A DNA stretch of 64,000 nucleotides, from contig NZ_QMFY01000006.1 of assembly GCF_003286915.1 (NCBI RefSeq), positions 248,001 to 312,000 of the forward strand, written 5' to 3'. A model generated the notes under the pieces. That model worked only from the letters and a program-made list of their open reading frames with translations. It had not been told where the DNA came from and did not search any database. The stretch's first letter is position 1, and each line of letters opens with the position of its first letter. The position numbers and the translations under genes are program-made. Below are positions 34,871 to 43,456 of the stretch, piece after piece. This DNA is from Pseudochryseolinea flava. GTDB lineage: Bacteria; Bacteroidota; Bacteroidia; Cytophagales; Cyclobacteriaceae.

Positions 34871-36520
34871 ATGAAAAGGTTTGTAATCCTCTGTATGGTG
34901 GTGATGATGCCGTTGCTAACGATGGCTCAAATGTCGGAACAGCCCAAACTTGTTGTAGGGATCACGGTTGATCAAATGCGACAAGAATATCTCTATCGAT
35001 TCTATAGTAAATACGGTGATGGCGGATTCAAGCGCCTCATGGGTGAAGGATTCATGTTGAAGAATGCACATTATAATTACGCACCGACCTACACGGGGCC
35101 TGGTCATGCTTCAATCTACACGGGAACGACGCCCGCGAATCACGGTATTATCGCTAATGACTTCTACGACCGGTTAGCGCGTAGAAAAGTAAACTGCGTC
35201 GAAGACGGACGATACAAACCCGTTGGAACCGATAATGGAAATGGTGATGTGGCGCCCTCGCGATTGCAATCAACAACCATCACGGATGAGCTGAAATTGT
35301 TTACGCAAAAAAAATCAAAGGTCATTGGTATCTCTGCGAAAGATCGCGGCGCGGTTTTACCGGCAGGACATATGGCCGATGCCGCATATTGGTACGACGA
35401 TAAGTCTGGAAAATTTATCACAAGCAGTTACTACATGACAAAGCTTCCCGCCTGGGTTGATCAGTTCAATGGAAGAAAACTTGCAGATAAGTACCTCAAT
35501 CAAGAATGGAACACGTTGTTGCCAATCGAACAATACACCGAAAGCGGCCCCGACGAGTCTCCTTATGAATCGAAGTTTAAAGGAAAAGCAAAAGCTGTAT
35601 TCCCTTATAATCTTAAGGAGCTTCGAAAAGCCAATGGTGACTTTGACATGTTGATCGGTACGCCATTTGGCAACGACTTGCTAACAGAAATGTTTCTCGC
35701 GACCATCGACGGCGAAGCCATAGGCAAAGATCAAATAACTGACTTTGTTACTTTGTCTTTTTCTTCGACCGATTATGTCGGTCATTCTGCAGGGCCAAAT
35801 TCTGTTGAGCTTGAAGACACCTACCTCAGACTTGATCGAAACTTAGAGACAATTCTTAAGTCGCTAGATGAAAAAGTAGGAAAAGGGAATTACACAGTGT
35901 TCTTAACTGCCGATCATGCCGTTGCCGAAGTACCACAATATCTTCGCGATAGTAAAACGCCAGCGGGGTACTTTAACGATGCGAATGTTCGTGCCAATCT
36001 CGAAGCCTACTTGCTGAAGTTTTTTCCAGGTCGCGACATCATCGAAGACATGGGCAATGAACAGATATTTCTTAACGTCAATGCCTTCAATGGCGATCCA
36101 AAAACATCCAGCGTAGATTTGTTGGTGGCTACTGAATTGATCATCAAATACCTTATGGCCATGGAAGGTGTGGCCAATGTATATTCCGAAAGTGATATGC
36201 GTAAAGGTTCTTTCACAGAAGGCGGAAGCAAAGGAATGCTCATCCGCGGTTACCATCCAAAACGATCAGGCGACATCCTTGTAGTGCTTGAACCAGGCTG
36301 GTTCGAATCATCTCGCGTGGCGGGTTCAACCCATGGCTCGACATACACCTACGACACGCACGTGCCCATTTTATTCTTTGGTAAAGGTGTTAAGCATGGA
36401 GAGTCGGTGAAGTATCATACGATCACAGACATTGCACCAACAATGTCAATGTTGTTAAATATCAAATTGCCAAGCGCTGCTACAGGCAGTCCTGTCGAAG
36501 AGATGTGGAGTAAAGAATAA
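34871..36520 (+). CDS. pafA: PafA-type alkaline phosphatase
   Basis: 549 residues. Signal peptide ending LLTMAQ. Alkaline phosphatase superfamily with the first metal-site Asp in VVGITVDQMRQEYLYRF and the nucleophile Thr in YTGPGHASIYTGTTP. A conserved Asn-rich loop (GIIANDFYDR) follows, and the second metal site is SFSSTDYVGHSAGPNS and VFLTADHAVAEVP, with the final His in THGSTYTYDTHVPILFFG. This matches the Bacteroidota PafA family, Zn-dependent periplasmic phosphatases with broad monoesterase activity that release phosphate from organic sources. Followed by a strong bidirectional terminator. The 280 nt upstream contain no recognisable feature. Confidence 0.88.
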   Translation: MKRFVILCMVVMMPLLTMAQMSEQPKLVVGITVDQMRQEYLYRFYSKYGDGGFKRLMGEGFMLKNAHYNYAPTYTGPGHASIYTGTTPANHGIIANDFYDRLARRKVNCVEDGRYKPVGTDNGNGDVAPSRLQSTTITDELKLFTQKKSKVIGISAKDRGAVLPAGHMADAAYWYDDKSGKFITSSYYMTKLPAWVDQFNGRKLADKYLNQEWNTLLPIEQYTESGPDESPYESKFKGKAKAVFPYNLKELRKANGDFDMLIGTPFGNDLLTEMFLATIDGEAIGKDQITDFVTLSFSSTDYVGHSAGPNSVELEDTYLRLDRNLETILKSLDEKVGKGNYTVFLTADHAVAEVPQYLRDSKTPAGYFNDANVRANLEAYLLKFFPGRDIIEDMGNEQIFLNVNAFNGDPKTSSVDLLVATELIIKYLMAMEGVANVYSESDMRKGSFTEGGSKGMLIRGYHPKRSGDILVVLEPGWFESSRVAGSTHGSTYTYDTHVPILFFGKGVKHGESVKYHTITDIAPTMSMLLNIKLPSAATGSPVEEMWSKE

Positions 36521-36536
36521 ACTCATCAATCAAATA

Positions 36537-36572
36537 AAAAAATACCTCAGCTTGCACTGAGGTATTTTTTTT
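36537..36572. terminator. Bidirectional terminator between pafA and nuclease gene
   Basis: TACCTCAG (36543-36550) pairs with CTGAGGTA (36557-36564), flanked by A-runs on the left and T-runs on the right, so it can end both convergent transcripts. Confidence 0.9.
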
Positions 36573-36591
36573 ATCGAGATGTCAATCGATA

Positions 36592-37356
36592 TTATTTTCC
36601 GTAAAGCTCGTTTAATACAGTGGCGATTCTAATGCCGGCCAATAGCAATCGATCCCTTACAATGTTCATGTTCCGGTATGCGTATTGATAACCGAGTTTT
36701 CCATTACCAGTTTTATAAACTTGTTGGCGGTAGCTCATACTTTCGGCAACCCAATCATTGATGTTGCTTTTTTGGATCACAGCAAGTCTGGTGGCGTCGG
36801 GGCGTTCCAATGACTGCGCGAATTCCGTATAGCTCAGTTTGGTGTCGTCAATCATATCGCTGTCCCAGATGCGATGTAAATTACTGTCTTCTCTGAACCA
36901 TGTCACTTTGATATCATTACCGCCGCGGTCATTACCACCGCCAACATGTAGTGGCTGATGAATATCGCCGATTAGGTGAATTAACATTTTGACAGCCTCT
37001 TGCTCCTCTTTCATATTGAGCTTTTTGCTTTTTAAGTCGGCAATGATTCGCTCGATGGTTTGCACAACGTCGCCATTCTTATTTTTGATACTTTGTGCAT
37101 ACGTCTGTCCATCTTGAATAGTGACCCAATGCCAATCCGCCGTGTGGTCATAGAGCGAGTCAGAACGAATTTCATCCATCCAAGTACTGGCAATGGCTAG
37201 CGATTGACCTTTCAGAATTTGTTCGAGACGTTTCTTAGCATTTTTATTAAGGTACTGTTCGGCAATCCAGCCCGTTACACGATGTCCCGTCGCACCCCAT
37301 GAAAATGCTGATAGGGTGTACATCGAAAAGATACCAATGAGCAATATTTTCTTCAT
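36592..37356 (-). CDS. S1/P1-type nuclease
   Basis: 254 residues from ATG 37356 (the open frame continues to a TTG two codons upstream). Signal peptide followed by the mature N-terminal Trp in SWGATGHRVTGWIAEQYL; this N-terminal Trp is a zinc ligand in the S1/P1 family. Other ligands are in WMDEIRSD, HTADWHWV and HLIGDIHQPLHVGGGNDRGGND. A zinc-dependent single-strand nuclease or nucleotidase in the periplasm. Its neighbour PafA also releases phosphate from organic phosphate esters, so both may serve phosphate or nucleotide scavenging. Confidence 0.92.
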   Translation of the reverse strand: MKKILLIGIFSMYTLSAFSWGATGHRVTGWIAEQYLNKNAKKRLEQILKGQSLAIASTWMDEIRSDSLYDHTADWHWVTIQDGQTYAQSIKNKNGDVVQTIERIIADLKSKKLNMKEEQEAVKMLIHLIGDIHQPLHVGGGNDRGGNDIKVTWFREDSNLHRIWDSDMIDDTKLSYTEFAQSLERPDATRLAVIQKSNINDWVAESMSYRQQVYKTGNGKLGYQYAYRNMNIVRDRLLLAGIRIATVLNELYGK

Positions 37357-37450
37357 AATCAATTAATCGGTGCGAATTTCCTGAAATTTCACTGAATCCG
37401 CCATGCATCGTTCATTAATTTAAATTTATATATTTAGTAAAAGCGCATGT

Positions 37451-38242
37451 ATGACACAACGCGTGAAATTGTCTGCACTCTTCGTCGCAAGTCAGCTTGA
37501 TATTAAGGGAATCAAAAGTTTTCTCGATATCAAACCTTTGGCAGATTCATCATCTGAATTGTTCTATAGTTTTAGCGGCGGAAAATTTCAATATTATTTC
37601 AACTTCGGTGTCGTTGTTTTTGCAGGATATACGGAAGACGAAATGAAGTGGGCGGTAAAAGCCGTATTAGCACATCAAAAAAATCCTGTGAACAATTGGC
37701 TTCGAGACGATCATGAAATCTCATGTCAGGATGGCGCAACTTTGGCTTATGAATTCGATGAAGTTGTCGTCGATAAATTGGATGTGAAAGTAATTCGCAT
37801 CACGATGTTCAACTTAGCACAGTCGGTTGCACTCGATCACTATCACGATGTGAGCGATGGCCTACTTACAGAAGTGAAAGGTTTTGCAAATCAACTTGAG
37901 CTTACTGGCAAACTGAAGATCAGCCGGAAAAACATGATGCGTTTTTTAGGGAAGGCCCTTAATACGCAAAACGACATCGCAGAAAATATATACATCTTTG
38001 ACGCACCCGACCTTGTATGGGACGATCAATATCTCGATAAGCTACATCAGGGCTTAATAAAACATTTCGATCTACGTGTTCGCTTCAGTGAAGTAGAATA
38101 CATGCTGCGCATCATTGAGGATAACTTGACGGTGTTTCGAGAAATTATTCACCAAAGAGAAAGTAGCTTACTAGAATACATTATCATTATATTAATTCTT
38201 GTAGAAGTTTTTGATTTGTTAATTACTAAGATCTTGAGTTGA
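37451..38242 (+). CDS. RMD1/DUF155-family membrane-anchored protein
   Basis: 263 residues. N-terminal half with the hallmark FSGGKFQYYFNFGVVVFAGYTEDE and later DHYHDVSDGLLTEVKGFANQL, LKISRKNMMRFLGKALNTQNDIAEN and LVWDDQYLDKLHQGL segments of the RMD1 (yeast Rmd1/human RMND1, DUF155) family. A single C-terminal membrane helix (YIIIILILVEVFDLLITKIL) anchors it. Eukaryotic relatives are mitochondrial and support organellar translation; the bacterial role is unknown. It is only 3 nt upstream of the C39-like peptidase gene, so it belongs to the predicted amide-ligase operon. Confidence 0.85.
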   Translation: MTQRVKLSALFVASQLDIKGIKSFLDIKPLADSSSELFYSFSGGKFQYYFNFGVVVFAGYTEDEMKWAVKAVLAHQKNPVNNWLRDDHEISCQDGATLAYEFDEVVVDKLDVKVIRITMFNLAQSVALDHYHDVSDGLLTEVKGFANQLELTGKLKISRKNMMRFLGKALNTQNDIAENIYIFDAPDLVWDDQYLDKLHQGLIKHFDLRVRFSEVEYMLRIIEDNLTVFREIIHQRESSLLEYIIIILILVEVFDLLITKILS

Positions 38243-38245
38243 CCT

Positions 38246-38968
38246 ATGCGGAAAGAACTTGGTCTCGGCTTCGATATTCAAGCACAGCCCGATGAGGTGA
38301 CTTGCGGGCCAACGTGTCTTCAGGCACTCTATCATTACTACGGTGATGACATTCCGTTAAAGCAAGTAATCCGGGAAGTAAAACAATTGAAGACTGGTGG
38401 TACGTTGGCGGTTATGTTGGGAAATCACGCCCTTCGTCGCGGGTATAAGGCGCAAATCTATACCTACAACCTAAATGTATTCGACCCCACGTGGTTTAAG
38501 TATCCTTCCAAAAAAATGATCAAATGTTTGAAGGAACAAATGATGTTTAAGAACAAGCGAAGGAAATTATTGGTCGCGTCTCATGCCTATATCAAATTCT
38601 TGGAACTTGGTGGTGAATTGAAATACGGTGAGCTAGATTCGGATTTGATTAAGAAGTATCTGAAAAAGTCGACACCAATATTAACCGGACTTAGCGCTAC
38701 CTACCTCTATGGAACACCACGCGAGATTCCCCAATTCGATATTTATGACAGCATTAAAGGAGAACCTGCTGGACACTTTGTTGTGATCAGCGGTTACGAT
38801 GAAGAAAAGGATTGCGTTTATCTCAGCGATCCGATGGAACCCAATCCGTTAGGCAAAGGGCAAAACTATAGCGTTCCCTTTACAAGACTACTCAACAGCA
38901 TCATGCTAGGTATTGTTACCTATGATGCAAACCTTCTTGTAATCGAGCCGAAGAAAAGCTTAAAATGA
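38246..38968 (+). CDS. C39-like cysteine peptidase
   Basis: 240 residues, cytosolic, no signal. Papain-like fold of the C39 type: the Cys motif is EVTCGPTCLQALYHYYGD (catalytic Cys near residue 20-25), a middle helix region, and the His/Asp motif GHFVVISGYDEEKDCVYLSDP near residues 165-185. Unlike bacteriocin-transporter C39 domains it is free-standing. Peptidases of this fold are found next to RimK-type ATP-grasp and GCS2 ligases. There they are thought to trim or hydrolyse the peptide product, or to act as transamidating enzymes. The RLAN ligase gene starts 99 nt downstream. Confidence 0.8.
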   Translation: MRKELGLGFDIQAQPDEVTCGPTCLQALYHYYGDDIPLKQVIREVKQLKTGGTLAVMLGNHALRRGYKAQIYTYNLNVFDPTWFKYPSKKMIKCLKEQMMFKNKRRKLLVASHAYIKFLELGGELKYGELDSDLIKKYLKKSTPILTGLSATYLYGTPREIPQFDIYDSIKGEPAGHFVVISGYDEEKDCVYLSDPMEPNPLGKGQNYSVPFTRLLNSIMLGIVTYDANLLVIEPKKSLK

Positions 38969-39067
38969 AATCAAACGTAGCGCACGAAGATTTCGTGTCG
39001 TTGCTGCAGGTGTTGACTTGAATGAGGAGTAGATAACGATAACTGGTAACGGATATCCGATAACTCA

Positions 39068-40510
39068 ATGAGAAAGCTAATCATAGTCGAGAATCCCGAG
39101 TTTTGGAACCTCACACTCGATGATGTGCAGGTTATAACGCCATCCAAATATATTGCAGAGCCTCAATTGCAAGAGAAAGGATTGCGTATCCTCAATCTTT
39201 GTAAGTCTTATCAATATCAAAGTATTGGCTACTATGTTTCGTTGCTTGCCGAGGCGCGCAAACACAATGTGCTCCCGGAAATTTATACGCTCCAGAATTT
39301 TAGGTATCCCTCAATATTGAGAGAAGACTTTGAAGATTTCGATCAATTAATTCAGACGACGTTTAAGAATGAAGACAAAGATAAAGTTGAGTTTGATATC
39401 TATCTCGGCATTGCGCGAAAGGAACATTTTAATAGACTCGCAAAGCAATTGTTTCTTTACGTTCAGGCTCCTTGCCTTACGGTAGTGTTTTCTAAAAAGA
39501 CAAAATGGGTTTTACAAAGTATTCGACCGGTGAGTGTAGAGGAAATTCCCGACGATGATCGTCCGCTCATGCGTAAAGCAGTGGAAAAATTTTTGCTTCG
39601 AAAGCGCGATGTCCAACAACCCGATAAAAAGAAGTATGATCTTGCAATTCTCGTCGATCCTGACGACCCGAATCCACCTTCAGATGAAAAAGCAATTCAA
39701 CGTTTTATCAAGGCTGCAGATCAAGCTGGATTCACGGTGGAATTAATCACGAAGAATGATTTTGCCGACCTCATTAAATACGATGCGTTATTGATTCGCG
39801 AAACGACCTTTGTCAATCACCACACCTTTAAGTTTGCAAAGAAGGCCGAATCATTAGGGCTCGCGGTAATTGACGATTCGGATTCTATATTGAAATGCAC
39901 GAACAAAGTTTACCTGTTTGAACTATTGAATGCGAATAAGATTCTTACACCAAAATCTTTTGTAATCAGTAAATCAAATTACAAAACGCTGCCGACAAAA
40001 CTTGCCTATCCTTTTATTCTCAAACAGCCCGATGGTGCATTCAGTAAGGGAGTTTTTAAAATCAATGATGAAGAAGAGTATAAACAGGTGTGTGGAAGTA
40101 TGTTTCAAAAGTCAGAACTGTTGATCGCGCAAGAATTTTTACCGACGCCATTCGATTGGCGTGTAGGTATCGTGGATGGTAAACCGCTTTTCGTTTGTAA
40201 GTATTTCATGGCCACAAAACATTGGCAAATCGTAAACTGGTCATCCGATAAACAAACGCAAGAAGGGGAGGTAGAGTCGATTCCCGTTGATCAAGCACCA
40301 TCAGGTTTGATTCGTACGGCCATGAAAGCAACAGCCTTGATCGGACGGAGTTTGTATGGCGTGGATATGAAAGAAGTGGATGGAAAGTTTTATGTGATTG
40401 AAATCAACGACAATCCGAATATCGATGCCGGTGTAGAGGATAAGATTTTGAAAGAAAAATTGTATGCGAAAATTATGGAAGTACTCCTAGACAAGGTAAA
40501 GGCACTTTAA
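39068..40510 (+). CDS. RimK-type ATP-grasp ligase with RLAN N-terminal domain
   Basis: 480 residues. The N-terminal domain (about 1-170) begins KLIIVENPEFWNL and includes SYQYQSIGYYVSLLAEARKH and FRYPSILREDFEDF; it matches the RimK-like ATP-grasp N-terminal (RLAN) domain. The ATP-grasp domain (about 280-478) shows the lysine FILKQPDGAFSKGVFKI, the QEFLPTPFDWRVGIVDGK region and the metal-binding VIEINDNPNIDAG. It ligates an amino acid to a carboxylate with ATP, as RimK does for glutamate, but the acceptor is unknown. Its stop directly abuts the start of the GCS2 gene, showing translational coupling. Confidence 0.9.
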   Translation: MRKLIIVENPEFWNLTLDDVQVITPSKYIAEPQLQEKGLRILNLCKSYQYQSIGYYVSLLAEARKHNVLPEIYTLQNFRYPSILREDFEDFDQLIQTTFKNEDKDKVEFDIYLGIARKEHFNRLAKQLFLYVQAPCLTVVFSKKTKWVLQSIRPVSVEEIPDDDRPLMRKAVEKFLLRKRDVQQPDKKKYDLAILVDPDDPNPPSDEKAIQRFIKAADQAGFTVELITKNDFADLIKYDALLIRETTFVNHHTFKFAKKAESLGLAVIDDSDSILKCTNKVYLFELLNANKILTPKSFVISKSNYKTLPTKLAYPFILKQPDGAFSKGVFKINDEEEYKQVCGSMFQKSELLIAQEFLPTPFDWRVGIVDGKPLFVCKYFMATKHWQIVNWSSDKQTQEGEVESIPVDQAPSGLIRTAMKATALIGRSLYGVDMKEVDGKFYVIEINDNPNIDAGVEDKILKEKLYAKIMEVLLDKVKAL

Positions 40511-41758
40511 ATGATTGATCAAATGACGCGACTTCATCTCTTTCAAGCTTTCGGTGTAGAGCTCGAATACATGATTGTAGACAAAGACTCTTTGATGGTG
40601 AAACCATTGACGGACGAATTACTCAAGCACGTTCTTGGTACGTATGGTAGCGACTACGACAACGGGATGGTTACTTGGTCGAATGAATTGGTGCTGCACG
40701 TGGTAGAGTTGAAATCTTCAAATCCGGAAATCAATTTCAGTGCGCTTGAACATCAGTTTGCGGAAAATGTTCGCAGAATAAACGCCATACTTTTGGGATG
40801 GAATGCTATGCTAATGCCGACAGCAGCACACCCGTTCATGAATCCTCATGTTGAAACGAAGCTGTGGCCGCACGATAATAACGACGTGTATGAGATTTAT
40901 AATCGGATCTTTGATTGTCGAGGACATGGGTGGTCGAACTTGCAAAGTACGCACCTTAATCTTCCATTTTACGATGACGAAGAATTCGCTAGCCTTCATG
41001 CGGCTGTGAGATTAATCTTGCCCATGCTTCCGGCGCTTTGTGCAAGCTCGCCAATGTTGGATGGAAAATATTCTGGCCTGCACGATACGCGATTACACTA
41101 CTATAAAACAAACCAAGCTAAACTTCCGTCGATCACGGGGAAAGTTATTCCTGAACAACTGTTCTCGAAACGAAACTACCTTAACGGTGTTTACGAAAAG
41201 ATAAAAGTAGACATCGCGCCTTACGATAAGGAAGAAATCCTTGATCCGATTTGGGTGAATTCACGCGGCGCCATACCACGCTTCGATCGTGGTTCAATCG
41301 AAATTCGCGTCATGGATATCCAAGAGTGTCCTACGGCTGATCTCGCCATTGTTACTTTAGTCATTGAAACGCTCCGTGCGCTCGTGAAGGGTGAGTTTAT
41401 TTCATACGGCGAACAAATTCAATGGACCGCCGATTCGTTGGCCAACATACTCGATAAAACGATTGTCAACGGCCATGAAACACTTATTGATGATGCCGCA
41501 TATTTGAATGTATTCGGCATGGCGTCGACTACACGACAAGCAAATGAAGTATGGGAGCACATTCTTCAAAAACTAATTGCAAATGGCCACGGTGCGCTTC
41601 AACGGTGGAAACCTGAACTCGATATCATTTTAAAACATGGAACATTGGCATATCGAATCAAAAAAGCTTTAGGAACGCAGCCCGACAGGGCGCGCGTTGT
41701 TTCAGTCTATAAAAAGTTGTCGTCATGTCTGGCGCAAAACAAAATGTTCCTGGGGTAA
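40511..41758 (+). CDS. GCS2-family carboxylate-amine ligase
   Basis: 415 residues, ATG immediately after the ligase stop. Glutamine-synthetase-like fold of the glutamate-cysteine ligase type 2 (YbdK-like) family: FGVELEYMIVDKDS with the metal-binding Glu, VVELKSSNPEI, STHLNLPFYDDEEF with His, and RGSIEIRVMDIQECPTADLA near residues 255-275. Forms an amide bond between a carboxylate and an amine using ATP. Coupling to the RLAN ATP-grasp and the C39-like peptidase suggests sequential synthesis of a small peptide or modification of a protein tail. True glutathione synthesis is less likely because no GshB-like gene or thiol-linked gene is present. Confidence 0.88.
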   Translation: MIDQMTRLHLFQAFGVELEYMIVDKDSLMVKPLTDELLKHVLGTYGSDYDNGMVTWSNELVLHVVELKSSNPEINFSALEHQFAENVRRINAILLGWNAMLMPTAAHPFMNPHVETKLWPHDNNDVYEIYNRIFDCRGHGWSNLQSTHLNLPFYDDEEFASLHAAVRLILPMLPALCASSPMLDGKYSGLHDTRLHYYKTNQAKLPSITGKVIPEQLFSKRNYLNGVYEKIKVDIAPYDKEEILDPIWVNSRGAIPRFDRGSIEIRVMDIQECPTADLAIVTLVIETLRALVKGEFISYGEQIQWTADSLANILDKTIVNGHETLIDDAAYLNVFGMASTTRQANEVWEHILQKLIANGHGALQRWKPELDIILKHGTLAYRIKKALGTQPDRARVVSVYKKLSSCLAQNKMFLG

Positions 41759-41773
41759 GAATCCGGTGACAAT

Positions 41774-41803
41774 AAAAAAGCCGGACGATTTCTCATCCGG
41801 CTT
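41774..41803 (-). terminator. Terminator for the minus-strand secreted protein gene
   Basis: AAGCCGGA (41778-41785) pairs with TCCGGCTT (41796-41803). On the minus strand the stem is followed by a T-run, 85 nt past the stop at 41886. On the plus strand it may also end the amide-ligase operon. Confidence 0.7.
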
Positions 41804-41885
41804 GCTTCGTTCTCATTTAAAACTCAGCTTAGGTATTTCCTTCAATCAACAGATATATTCTTTCGGCCACAGGTTGAAGGCCAGA

Positions 41886-42293
41886 CTAATTAAGCGTCAC
41901 AGCGTTGGTGTCGTCGTTAACAACAAGCTTGAGCGTTTTTCCCTTGCTTTTATTTTGGATAACACTATTCAAAATAATCGTATAAGAACCGGCTTTTACT
42001 TCGCGGCTCAAAGAAATTTTCGCGGTACTTTTTTCAATCACTCCCTCTGCTGGTTCAAATTCAATGGTTACACCTGCTGGAAGTCCTGACGACAAACCGA
42101 GTTTTGCATTTGATTTTGAATACGACTTCGAACGATTTAAAGTAATGTCAACAGAAGTAGTCTCGCCCGGTTTTGCGCTAACGGTTGTTGTAGAAAGCTC
42201 GACCGTAAATTCACTTTTCGGCGTTGTTTTTTCTTGTGCAAACACTACCGTGGTTGCAACTGCAAACAAAATGGTAAACATTATATTTTTCAT
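41886..42293 (-). CDS. Small secreted beta-rich protein, unknown function
   Basis: 135 residues from ATG 42293; the open frame runs further but the signal peptide MKNIMFTILFAVATTVVFAQ fixes the start. The mature part resembles a single Ig/fibronectin-like domain: VSAKPGETTSVDITLNRSKS, LSSGLPAGVTIEFEPAEG, KISLSREVKAGSYTIILNS. The pattern is that of the NEW3/alpha-galactosidase-associated (CARDB-like) domains that describe post-translational or adhesive envelopes. No enzyme motif. It splits the amide-ligase operon from the hydrolase at 43457. Confidence 0.65.
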   Translation of the reverse strand: MKNIMFTILFAVATTVVFAQEKTTPKSEFTVELSTTTVSAKPGETTSVDITLNRSKSYSKSNAKLGLSSGLPAGVTIEFEPAEGVIEKSTAKISLSREVKAGSYTIILNSVIQNKSKGKTLKLVVNDDTNAVTLN

Positions 42294-42432
42294 GAGCTTG
42301 GCGTTTTGTGACTTTAATGACACAAAGAAAGCGCATGTATCTTTCATAAATTGGGCAATGGAGCGAATGGTGTTGGTGTTGGCGCGAGTGGTGCGGTATT
42401 GGGGTCAATAATGCATGGCCTGGGGTGAAATG

Positions 42433-43332
42433 CTAGGCCAGTTCCATTACATTTTTCAGTTGCTGGATCTTTTCGATCACTTCTTTTCCCTTAGGTCGTG
42501 ATACCGGAATGAAAAATTCCGTGTCCAGTATTTGAAGCTTATAACCGTTCGTATTCCCGGTGATGTTGCTGATTGCATTTACATTCACGATGTAAGAACG
42601 GTGGCAACGTATGGCAAAGCTATTATTGATTTGACTTTCAATATTCTTGAGATTGACACGCAGCAGCTTCTTTTGAATACCGGCACCATTTTTCCAATAA
42701 AACGTGGAGTAATTATCGTCGGCTTCTACAAAAAGTAGATCCGGTAAGTGAAGGCTTAACGTCTCACTGGTATCGGAGTGGATCGTTAACGCGTTGCTGG
42801 CCACCGTTTTCACAGGTGTCTCTTTCTTCAACGTCTTGATTTTCTCAAGCTCCTGATTTGCTAACAAAGCGTCTTTCAGGTTCTGCTTGAGCATGATATT
42901 CTTTAAGAACAGGAATAGAAATGTAATCGGAAACGCCCCCGTCATGATCACCTGGCGATTGGCACCGAAAATGTTCTGAAGCACCGTGCGATCGGGCCTC
43001 AAAAAGTAGATGTCGATCAAAGAGGATGCAATACCAATAAATAGCATGTGCAAAAAAGTGATGAAAATATATTTGCCCAGTGTCCATTGATCGAAGTAAC
43101 CAGGAAAAATCTTTGGAAGAACGATGATGTTGAATGTGAGAATTACTAAAGTCACAGCGCCGAATAGGAACTGTTGCGGTACGGTTAGATCGATATGATC
43201 GGTGTGGGGCCGATAGATATTTAAGAAAAGCACAACGAAAAGACTTAGTCCGACAATGAGGACAAAATTTTTCCGGTCGTTGTCGAGATAGAACGGAAAG
43301 GGTGATTTGAGCTTATCGATCCATCGGTTCAT
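42433..43332 (-). CDS. Membrane-bound LytTR-family transcriptional regulator
   Basis: 299 residues. Four predicted membrane helices (about 23-40, 53-73, 87-107, 130-147), a short linker helix (LLANQELEKIKTLKKE), then a C-terminal LytTR DNA-binding domain (about 190-290). The LytTR domain reads LLFVEADDNYSTFYWKNG, LKNIESQINNSFAIRCHRSYIVNVNAISNI and FFIPVSRPKGKEVIEKI. Membrane helices directly fused to LytTR without a receiver domain are frequent in Bacteroidota and give a one-component membrane sensor. It is divergent from the FGase-like gene at 43457, so that gene is the likely target (inference). Confidence 0.88.
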   Translation of the reverse strand: MNRWIDKLKSPFPFYLDNDRKNFVLIVGLSLFVVLFLNIYRPHTDHIDLTVPQQFLFGAVTLVILTFNIIVLPKIFPGYFDQWTLGKYIFITFLHMLFIGIASSLIDIYFLRPDRTVLQNIFGANRQVIMTGAFPITFLFLFLKNIMLKQNLKDALLANQELEKIKTLKKETPVKTVASNALTIHSDTSETLSLHLPDLLFVEADDNYSTFYWKNGAGIQKKLLRVNLKNIESQINNSFAIRCHRSYIVNVNAISNITGNTNGYKLQILDTEFFIPVSRPKGKEVIEKIQQLKNVMELA

Positions 43333-43456
43333 GTCTGTAAAATTACGAATTGCCTAACCGGGAGGTTGTTTTTTTTCATGTCCGCAACGGTATTTCTATG
43401 CGCACCAACCACCCCTGTGGCAAATTGAGCTAGTTTGGGGTAAATTGTACAAAAAA

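Noticed and set aside
40511-41758. GCS2 gene as a glutathione-synthesis gene
   Set aside because: No gshB or thiol enzymes nearby; direct coupling to an RLAN ATP-grasp ligase and a C39-like peptidase points to another product.
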